This document shows, piece by piece, positions 55,679 to 64,000 of a stretch of DNA of 64,000 bases. Under the pieces are notes generated by a model. It was not told the DNA's origin. It made no database searches and saw nothing but the letters and a program-made list of their open reading frames with translations. Numbering within the stretch: the first letter of the stretch is position 1; the number at the start of each line of letters is the position of its first letter. The DNA comes from Neopestalotiopsis rosae (taxonomy: Eukaryota; Ascomycota; Sordariomycetes; Amphisphaeriales; Sporocadaceae): NCBI GenBank assembly GCA_023078685.1, contig JALGAS010000004.1, positions 434,001-498,000 of the forward strand. Reading direction: 5' to 3'. Made by a program: the position numbers and the translations under genes.

Positions 55679-56719
55679 ATGGCGCGTTCATTGACCCAGG
55701 ATCCCTCCGCATTGTCAGGGCCTCTTTGTCTTGTCGAGCACGATGCTCCATCGGAAGTCAGCATTCAGGATGGTAGTGTGCATGTCAAGTTCTTAGCATC
55801 GCCTGTCAACCGTGTAGACCTCATGGTTCTTTCGGGCTTATACCCAGTCAAGCCCCAATATGATCAGAATGGCCACCCTGTTCCCGGGTTCGATGGTTGT
55901 GGTGTGGTGAAATATTCGAAGTCCCCCGATCTCTCCCCAGGGGACATCGTCATCCCAAGAGAACTTGGTTTAGGAACCTGGCGGAGCGATGCCGTCTTGC
56001 CGGCCACCTCGCTCATCAAGCTTCCTTCTTCGACGCCTCCACTTGCAGGCGCCTTGCTTCGGTCTGGCGCGCTTATCGCGTGGCTCCTGCTCGAGACCAT
56101 CAGGCCTCTTAAAGATGGCGATACCATAATAGTATCTGCGGGCACAAGCAGCGTGGCGAGCTTCATTGTGCAGCTGGCCCGCCTGAAACGTGTTTCCGTC
56201 GTCCTCGTTATCCGCGACCGTTCTGCACAGGCGCTCAGCTTCGCGAAGGAACAGCTCACCGCTCTCGGTGCCAATGTCGTCTTATCCGAGTCTGAGCTGG
56301 CTGAGGGCACGATTCCTCTGCCGTCACCGCCAGTACTGGCCCTGGATTCTGTTTATGGTCGCGTGGGGCAGCTATTGGCGGATGCCTTGGCCCCAAAAGG
56401 CACTTTTGTGCTGGTCGGTCTCCTTTCGGGGCCCAAGAGCAGCATCAATGTTACGGTCGCGCACCTTTTCAGCAAACAATTATCTTTTGTGCCGTTCCGA
56501 GGCTCAGAAGTTCTCAAGGCAATGGGCGAGGAGAAGGCCGCCAGTTTGATCACTGATGTCGCCGAACTCTTTGTTGAGAGCAAGATCAAGGTCCCTGATC
56601 TGACCCTAGTGAAATGGCGAGCTGCCGGCTCAGAAAATCTTGAAACTATTTTGCAGGAATCTCTAGAGAGAGCCAAGGGCGATGAGATTGGCACGAAAAA
56701 GACAATCTGGGTATTCTAA
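55679..56719 (+). CDS. MDR enoyl reductase-like protein (ETR/MECR type)
   Basis: 346-residue single-exon NADPH-dependent oxidoreductase. The ATG at 55679 starts MARSLTQDPSALSGP; upstream codons to 55622 have no ATG. It follows the trans-2-enoyl-CoA reductase branch: SPVNRVDLMVLSGLYPVKP, VPGFDGCGVVKY, LLRSGALIAWLLLE, a cofactor-binding SAGTSSVASFIVQLARLK and the C-terminal half ending KKTIWVF. It has no zinc ligands. In the cluster it would reduce a double bond or quinone of an intermediate; a mitochondrial fatty-acid role is less likely since no presequence is seen. Confidence 0.87.
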   Translation: MARSLTQDPSALSGPLCLVEHDAPSEVSIQDGSVHVKFLASPVNRVDLMVLSGLYPVKPQYDQNGHPVPGFDGCGVVKYSKSPDLSPGDIVIPRELGLGTWRSDAVLPATSLIKLPSSTPPLAGALLRSGALIAWLLLETIRPLKDGDTIIVSAGTSSVASFIVQLARLKRVSVVLVIRDRSAQALSFAKEQLTALGANVVLSESELAEGTIPLPSPPVLALDSVYGRVGQLLADALAPKGTFVLVGLLSGPKSSINVTVAHLFSKQLSFVPFRGSEVLKAMGEEKAASLITDVAELFVESKIKVPDLTLVKWRAAGSENLETILQESLERAKGDEIGTKKTIWVF

Positions 56720-57164
56720 CCTCATCTTGAACTTCAGAAGATTCACATTCAATTGAAATCCTTTTCTAGCTCATTATTAGCCTCTTTTCGGAATTATCCA
56801 TGTGCTAATATCATAGGATCTTGTGTTTAGCTGCAAAAAGACCTCGTAGACTGCACTCAACCTATCTTGCACAGGGATCATGATACAGAAGTCAATGAGC
56901 ATCGAAAGAGTAGCGCAATCTTCTTCTCGAGTAATTGCATCAAAGACTCGACCATTCATTTCAACACCCTAACAGGAAAAGTGATCCCAACTCAAACGCC
57001 ATGAACTAGACTATAATTCCATAAGACAAATTCATATTCATTCTCACACTTCCCTTCGTCAACAAATCGTGTCACCTGAAACGACTATTCGAACATCAAA
57101 TGCGAAATTTATTTATCCATAGCACTACAGATTTGCATAACATGATTTGGAGCAACCATCACAT
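56720..57164. other. Convergent intergenic region, 445 bp
   Basis: 3' flanks of the reductase and the methyltransferase. Nothing recognised. Confidence 0.5.
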
Positions 57165-58080
57165 TCAAGCAGCATCCTTCCACTTGATCTGCGTCACGCC
57201 GTCGAAGACTGGCAGTACGACAACATCCACGCGGGGATCCTTGACTAGATTAGTGTTGAACTCATCCAGCGCCTCGCCGCAACTCTGCCAGTAGCCACGC
57301 ACGTGGTCGTTGAGCCACGGGGCGCAGTCCTTCCCGACAGACATTCCACGTGCGAAAACTGTGGTATCATTTATGCTTAGAAAAGCGAACTCAGACACGG
57401 TGGAAGGGATGGTCAGTCCAACATACCGTTGTCACATAAGATGATACCACGTGGGGAGAGCAACTTCTGGTCCAGGATAATCTGCACATAGGTTTGGTAC
57501 CCATCCTTGTTGGCATCGACGAAGATCAGATCAAACTCTCCAGTGAGAGTTTTCAGACTAAGGGCCAGAAGGTCTTCCATTAGAATCAAAATCCGCGTTG
57601 GTTCACTCCCATTCATGTGTTTGTACACTCACGTCTGATCAGCTGGGCCCTCAATCAGCTTGACCCGGTCCTCGACGTTGTTCTCTTTGAACGCCTTCTT
57701 GGAGGCGGCAATCATCTTGGGGCTGAGTTCAAGTGTAACAATTTCGGCCTGAGTGTCTTTGGTACCTTCGTACCAGGCAAGAGCGCTGTAGCCGCTGAAG
57801 CACCCGATTTCCAGGACTATGTCTGTTAGCATCTACTAGTACTCTCACACTTTTAGGTCACCGGCAAAATCATACCTCTCTTGGGCCTTCGATCCTTGGC
57901 AGTGAAGATCATCCACGCGCCCTGAAGACGTGAAGACATCTTGTCAGCGTCGGAAAAGTGTGTACGAGTCCACTCCCAGTGCTTGTCTAGCACATCGGTG
58001 ATCTGAGTGGACTTCTTCTCGCAGTAATCGCTGACGCGATCTGCCGTCTCCTCATCAAATGGTAGAACACTGCCGAGCAT
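57165..58080 (-). CDS. SAM-dependent O-methyltransferase (CCoAOMT/class I, COMT-like)
   Basis: Cation-dependent O-methyltransferase of 239 residues. Exons 58080-57876, 57822-57633, 57557-57427 and 57358-57165. The N-terminus MLGSVLPFDEETADRVSDYCEKKS is typical. The SAM-binding motif I is VLEIGCFSGYSALAW, then IVTLELSPKM; the metal and catalytic region is FDLIFVDANKDGY, and GIILCDN follows. The second splice uses the acceptor at 57558; a nearer AG would bring an early stop. It would methylate a hydroxyl (often catechol-like) of the cluster product. Divergent from the NRPS. Confidence 0.93.
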
Positions 58081-59363
58081 CTTGTAAAGATATTGAATGA
58101 GGTAAAGAGCTCGTTCGAAACTGAGAACAAAACAATCACCCTGCACTTGAGCTCGAGTTTGTTTGTACTGAAAACACTTGAAATTTTACGGGTGTCAATG
58201 TTGATATATCGTCTATCTCGTCTTATAGGCCATCGATGGCGTCTTGCGCAGGTCGGTCTTAATGCATCTGTGGCAAAGACGCTCGACAAGCTTTACCTTT
58301 TCGGAAGCCAAGTCGACGATACTCATGCTCGAAGCGGTGAAGACGCACCGTGTTTCACCTGGGCGACCAGCTCTGGGCAGTCATGCCTCCAGATCAAGAA
58401 GTGCTTACAGGATTTGTCAGGTTCAGGGTCCTGCCGAGGACTTGATCGATTATGTGTTTGTATCACGTCATATGCAGGTCAGATATTTGCTGCATGTAAG
58501 ATTTTCTACATATGGGGAACCTTTTGTGCTGCTTCGGGTGAGACAGCTGGAATAGTATACTGCATCAAGCTTACTGTTGACCATTTCAACGGAGCTGCAG
58601 GACCCCTAGTTTGGCATTGTCCATCTAAGCGAGCCGCATGCCCACATGGGGTAATCATCCGTTAGGGACGGCAAACCCTCTTGAAGATTACACCCATGCC
58701 AATGTAACCTCACTGAGCTCAGCTTTTGAAGGATTCTTTCCCGCACAGGATTCCTTTCCCCAAACAGAGAAGTGCACTTTCCCCCTTCATCTGACGCCAA
58801 AGGATCTAGAACTAATCTCACGTCTAGCATAGGAACTAGACCCAGGCAAATCGCTAGTCGTCTTGTGAGGCTGTTCCGTCGCACCCTTTGCCTTGTCGTG
58901 GGTAGTTGATGACTGGACGAAGAAAGCAGAGAAGCCATGTTCATGTACCTAGGCTGGCAAAAACATGAAGTTGTACTTTGTTCCAGATCGAAGTTCGCAA
59001 CAGGGTGTCAATCATAGAAAATTCCGCACTGGAAGGAATGGAAGCTGACCACACAAGGTCGTTTCGGCACCCGAGTGCTGATATCCTTGAGAGTAGATGT
59101 TTAGTAGCAATGTATTCTCGGTACTCACCGCCGCTTGAGAGCACTTTTGCCACACAAGTAGTCCAAGCCCGAGGAAAGCTCAAAATGCATTCTTGTGGAC
59201 AGTACAACAGTGTCCCGCGCATGAACAGTGACTAAAGAGGGCGTAAAGACCGAAGGATGACTCAGGCCTGATTTCAAGGTTTAAGTTGAGGATTTAGGAT
59301 CTATCAATGCCTGTGGTATTCGGATTGGAGCTTTTAAAAGATGAGTAAGATGATATTGAATGT

Positions 59364-59375
59364 ACTTTCGAAAGT
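59364..59375. promoter_or_regulatory. ACTTTCGAAAGT palindrome
   Basis: Perfect 12-bp palindrome 15 bp upstream of the TATA box and about 144 bp before the NRPS ATG; a plausible binding site for a dimeric regulator. Confidence 0.35.
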
Positions 59376-59389
59376 TCAAGAGATCAGTG

Positions 59390-59397
59390 TATAAAAG
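59390..59397 (+). promoter_or_regulatory. TATA box of the NRPS gene
   Basis: TATAAAAG, 122 bp upstream of the NRPS start codon. Confidence 0.55.
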
Positions 59398-59518
59398 CTC
59401 AGCGCTATACTCACCATGGTGGAAAATAAAGCGATTATCCGAACTTTCCATATTCAGTGAGCCTTGCTTTCAAGTCTTCAACAGATTTGGGTGAACAAAT
59501 ATTCAAAAGCCATCAGCC

Positions 59519-62500
59519 ATGAAGTCTCCAGAGTTCTCGTCACTTGTTCCTGAGACACCATCTGTTACAGACCGGAATGCTCCCACCCAAAGGGTTGACC
59601 TTGTGAAAGGTCTCGGAGAGCCTACTGAGACTGTAGTCGAGGTTTTGAACGAAAGCGACAATGATTCCGACCTTCAAAGTCTTGAAATTGATATCGAGCT
59701 CGATAAAGCCTGCACACCTGCGCAAAGCCTTATGTTCCACAAGAACAGTCGCTCGTTGTGTGCAGCGGCTATTCCCTTGCAAATTCCCTCTTCATTTGCC
59801 AAAGACTACGAGCGACTTACCAATGCCTGGAACACACTTGCGCACCGTCACCATGTGCTCAGAATCCTCATTGTGAAGATTGAGGATAGTGGTAACACGA
59901 CCTATAGACAACATGTCTATAAAGAGCCTGGAAACATCATAATCGGTGTCACAAGCTCCGACAGATTTCCACAACCGGCACAGGAACCACCATACCTGGC
60001 TGTCGACTGGTTTGAAGAAACCTCTACTGTCTTCCTACACATCCAGGCAGCGCTGGTGGATCGAACCTCTCTGGCACATATTAGAAAAGATCTCATCTCT
60101 ATCCTGACCGGAGGTACCCCAGCTTTGCGCTTACCCTACGTGGACTACATGTCTGCCCTTGATGAACGCAACCAGCAACATACTTGGGACTTTTGGCACG
60201 AAGCTTTAGCGAATGTACCGGAACTGGCTCTTCATAGTATTCCACTACAACGTTCTCGGGTATTTACGACAACATATCTGAGAACCGACTCCACGATCAA
60301 GACTACGACATTCAAACAGGCGTCTCGTAGCCTTGGAATTTCAAGACGTTCTCTAGTTCTCACTGCATTTGGCCATGTTCTCAACCTTCACTGCCAAGGT
60401 GGCACTGGCTCCACAGTCTTCTTGGTCAACGGCAGAGACCGTACAATCGACAGTCACGAAACTGTTGTCGGTTTTGCAGATCAGGATTATCCTCTCAGAC
60501 TGAATCTCCGACCTGAGGCATCGGTATTGCAGAATCTCCAATCTACTGACGTTACAGACATTCAGTCATCGTCCCACGCCTATGTCGGCCTTGCTGATAT
60601 TGTATCCAAGTATGATGTCGCTGCGTCGGATTTCAAAGTTGTTGTCGCAACAGAGGACACGTTTGAGACTTCAGGCATCAACCCACCAGTGACTATCAGA
60701 GTTTCAGTTGGAGACACTGTGTCGATTTCCGCTTACCATGACACTGGAATCCCTAGTACCAGGATCACTGTTATCCTTGATCAATTGTTGACTTCACTCG
60801 CCCGAATGGTTGAGCAGCCGCATCTGCCTCTCAAACAGATTGAGATCATCTCAGAACGGGAGTTGTCCCTAATCCGAGAAATGGGCAAGCCCCTGACAAG
60901 CCCTGTGCATGATAATGTTCAGAAGCTCTTCGAAGCCCAAGTGCTCAAAACTCCCGACAATCCCGCTGCCCAATTTGAGAATGATGTGCCAGTGTCTTAC
61001 TCAGAGCTTAACAGCATCGCCAACCGTGTTGCTCGAAGATTGCCCGCCGCGGCTGGATCTTTTGTGCCTGTCTGCGTACAAAGATCGTCGAATCTGGTCA
61101 TTGCTCTTGTCAGCATCATCAAGACAGGTGCCGCATACGTGACACTTGACCCTGAGATACCACAAGCACGAAATGACTTCATAGTCAACGATGTCGATGC
61201 GGATTTTGTGATCGTCGATCGTGTGACAGCCGGCCGATTCCAGAGTGAGATCGTGATTGAAGACATCATTGAGGAGTCTCGCAACCTCAAATCTACCAAC
61301 CTCACAAGACATTACCGCCCTAGCGACCCGATATACGTTATTTACACATCTGGATCGACAGGGAAGCCAAAGGGAGTCCTACATGTGAGCTTATTCATGA
61401 CCACAATGATGTTCTACCACAACACTGACCACCCCTAGACGCACTCGTCTGCTACATCTGGCCTTGCTGCCTTTCCAACACTACCAGACTTGCGACAGCT
61501 GCTCTTTCATAACCCTGTGTTCTCAGCTGCCCAGCGCTCGGTATGGTCTACTTTAAAGCAAGGTGGCTGTCTGTGTTTGGCAAGCAAAGACAATCTGACT
61601 ATTCATATTGGTCGTACTATAAACCAAATGAGAGTCAATGTCATTGATGTCACTCCCTCCACTGCTTTGCTGATTGAGCCTGGTACGGTGCCCTGCTTGG
61701 AACGGATGACAGTAGCTGGCGAGTTGATCAACCCTGCTTTAATTCCGCTGTGGGTCGACAAGCTGGAACTTCTCAACGCTTACGGGTTGAGCGAGAACAC
61801 GCAAGTCAACTGGCGCCGCAGAATGCTTCTGGGCCAGAATCCACAGAACATCGGGCGGCCCTCTGATACGACGACTTCTTTTGTACTTGTCCCTGGCACT
61901 ACTCAGCTCAGTCCCTTGCTCGTACCAGGCGAGCTCTGTCTGGGTGGAGACCAGCTTGCTGTTCATTATATCAACCGGCCTGAAAAAACGGCTGAGGCAT
62001 TCATCCCAAATCCCTTTGGCACTGGTCGCCTGTACAGAACTGGGGACATGGTCATCGCCCAAGAAGATGGGTCCATTGAGATGCTCGGCAGAATCGACTT
62101 CCAGGTCAAGATCAATGGGCAACGTGTTGAACCAGGAGACTCGAACACTGTCATTCAAACTCACCGCAATGTCTATACCTCAAGTGTCGTGTCTGCCAAC
62201 ATCGAAGGACGTAGCGTTCTCGTCGCTGTTGTCATCCCAAAGACGAACGTCGTTTGGTCGACTCTCCGCACTGATCTCAAGGAGCTACTGGAGCTGCATA
62301 TGCCCAGCTACATGATGCCCACATACTGGGTACCTGAAACTGAGTTACCACTCAATGTCAACGGCAAGGTTGATGTCCCTGCGTTGTCAAAATATGTTCA
62401 AAGCCTTGGAAGGGACGTGCTGCTGAACTTCTCCATGGATGGCAGGAGAGGTGATCAGGTTGAGACTTTGATGTCGCCCTTGACGCTAAAACTTCGGGAC

Positions 62501-64000
62501 ATATGGGCTCATGTTCTCAATCTCTCAGTTGACCGTATCTCTGCGAACGACTTCTTCTTAGCTCTAGGTGGCTCTTCACTTGATGCGATTCGAGTCGCAT
62601 CCAAAGCTCATGAAAGCGGTCTTGATATTTCAGCGGCCGATATACTTAGGCTTTGCCTTAGCGATGTTGGAAAACATGTACAGAACGGAAAACAAGATTC
62701 TACAGCAACTGCTTTCTCCCTCTTGCCGAAGAATTCAAAGCTTCCCATGGAGACCTTGGACGATGCATTCCCGACCACGCCACTCCAGGACGCATTTTTA
62801 TCAGATACACTGCTGGGAAACTCCACGTACATCTACCGAAGATATTATAAGCTCAATGGACACAAGCCGGACCCGATTTATGCCTCCTTACAACGACTAG
62901 CCGAGTATCATCCCACCCTCCGGGCGACGTTCATACAGAATAAGACGAGCTTCCTCCAAATCATTCGCACCGCTGTAGATCTCTCGTGGCAGCGCATGGA
63001 AATTACTGCCGAGGAGTTCTCATTGTTGCCGAAGAGTAAGATGCAACTTGGGGAGAACTTCGTACACTTCACTATTCTAAAGAGTGATGTTCTTGTAGTC
63101 TCAATACACCACGCCCTCTTCGACTTCTGGTCCAACAACTTTTTGATCAACGACTTGAATGCCGTTCTATGGGGCCAGGCACCAGTACCACGTCCGGGTT
63201 TGGCCGATTTCGTTCGGCACGCACAAAGCCAAGACACGCTGGAGCAAGAGAGATTCTGGAAGTCCAAGCTACAAGACGCCGTACCATCACTACTTGGACA
63301 CCAGGCTTCCAGCAAAACCGTAGTCCGTGGAAATATTTCGGACGATATCCAAGTATTCGCAGCATCCAAGAAGGTATCTGTCGGCTCGCTCATATACGCC
63401 GCTTGGGCTATTGTTCTCTCTCTACATACATCGCAGAATGAGGTCATCTTCGGCGCGACATTGTCAGGACGCGATGCTGCCATCTCGGGGATTATGAATG
63501 TTGCAGGCCCTACCATCAACACGATTCCCTTCCGCACGAATGTCGATTCAGACATGTCGCTGCTGGACTTTGCGAGAATGCTTCAGCAGGAGATGTGGCA
63601 GCATTCAACTCCTGCACTTCTTGGGTTGAGGGGTATCATGAAAGTCTCTGGTCTCAAGAGTGGCCTTTACGACACTTTGGTTAACATTCTCATCAAAAAT
63701 GAGCCACCAGCGAACAATCTATCGACTGGGCACGGACTGCTTCCATACGACCTAGAAGAACCGAATTTCGTTGACGACACGATGCTTGAAGCCGAGCTAA
63801 GATCAGATGGAGTACAACTTCGTCTCCTTTCCACTATTCCTGAAGCAAAGGCCTCGCTCATCTTGGGCAATGTGATTGAAACGCTCAAGCTAATGATGAG
63901 CAACCCCGAAGAAACAATCGCGAATGTCAACCCAACAACAGCAGAGGATGTAGCACTTGTGGAATCCCTTTCCAATGTAGCATCGACCACTCCGGGGCTG
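59519..64000 (+). CDS. Nonribosomal peptide synthetase (5' part; C*-A-T-C-...)
   Basis: Large multidomain NRPS cut by the right edge; 1476 residues visible. Exons 59519-61384 and 61439-64000 (open). Order: a degenerate condensation-like domain (about 50-440; HIQAALVDR at residue 174 replaces HHxxxDG), an adenylation domain (about 460-960) with YTSGSTGKPKG across to the intron, NAYGLSENTQVNW, YRTGDMV, GRIDFQVKINGQRVEPG and NVNGKVDVPAL, a thiolation domain (LGGSSL, PPant Ser about 1002), and a second condensation domain with the active HHALFDF at about 1179. The A4 segment is HNPVFSAAQRSVW, where the Asp of FDAS is missing, so the substrate may not be an ordinary alpha-amino acid. Further modules lie to the right. 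Confidence 0.95.

Larger units (their letters stand above)
58081..59518. promoter_or_regulatory. Divergent promoter region of OMT and NRPS, 1.44 kb
   Basis: Contains the NRPS TATA box and an ACTTTCGAAAGT palindrome at its right end. A 190-codon open frame at 58093-58665 lacks any known domain. Confidence 0.5.

Noticed and set aside
57565..57620. Earlier acceptor (GAAG) for the second methyltransferase intron
   Set aside because: It would bring a stop codon within a few residues; the acceptor at 57558 restores the usual TLKTLTGEFDLIFVDANK pattern.
58093..58665. 190-codon open frame between the methyltransferase and the NRPS
   Set aside because: No known domain, composition unlike a real protein, overlaps the methyltransferase promoter and leader.

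Overview
The window is genomic DNA of a filamentous ascomycete (Pezizomycotina). Nearly every gene is split by short introns (about 50-110 nt) with GT..AG ends and CTRAC-like branch sites. The families are typical of that group: zinc-cluster regulators, DAL5-type and drug:H+ MFS carriers, GMC oxidoreductases, a GPI-type aspartic protease, an AflR-type regulator and a large NRPS. Genus cannot be fixed from the sequence. No rRNA, tRNA, CRISPR array or intact transposon was recognised. Splice sites were placed by hand: each join keeps the frame and restores a family motif, but none has transcript support.

Layout. (1) 1-26.3 kb is a dense catabolic-looking block: the end of a peroxisomal (AKL) acyl-CoA ligase, an FMN monooxygenase of the NtaA/DszA type, an alpha/beta hydrolase, an MDR oxidoreductase, an AtuA/DUF1446 protein, a zinc-cluster regulator, a 3-hydroxyisobutyrate-dehydrogenase-like enzyme, a C2H2 regulator, an aspartate aminotransferase, a DapA/HOGA-type aldolase, a Baeyer-Villiger-type FAD monooxygenase and a DAL5-type permease. 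Four of these genes (aminotransferase, aldolase, BVMO, permease) have the same 13-bp motif, GGTGGAGGTGGAG, in their upstream regions, which suggests one regulon. (2) 27-43.5 kb holds an aspartic protease, a zinc-cluster regulator, a D-amino-acid oxidase, a zinc alcohol dehydrogenase, two secreted GMC oxidoreductases and a DUF1993 protein. (3) 43.5-46.7 kb is a gene-poor spacer. (4) 46.7 kb to the right edge looks like a secondary-metabolite cluster: AflR-type regulator, P450, carboxymuconolactone-decarboxylase-like protein, 14-TM MFS exporter, enoyl-reductase-like MDR, CCoAOMT-type O-methyltransferase and an NRPS that runs off the window.

The most unusual signals are in RNA processing of the regulators. 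In the regulator at 10.4-13.2 kb the canonical CX2CX6CX5CX2CX6C zinc cluster is produced only if a 54-nt intron with AT..AC ends is removed; the same gene also needs a GC..AG intron and a 38-nt intron. In the regulator at 29.8-31.7 kb the canonical cluster is produced only with a 2-nt microexon (29954-29955). In all four regulators the DNA-binding domain is interrupted by introns.

How the genes may work together (inference): in the left block the ligase, monooxygenases, hydrolase and dehydrogenases would oxidise and cleave an imported carbon source. The divergent aminotransferase/aldolase pair resembles the last two steps of hydroxyproline-type catabolism (4-hydroxyglutamate to glyoxylate and pyruvate). 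On the right, the NRPS would build a peptide tailored by the P450, O-methyltransferase and reductase, and exported by the MFS protein.
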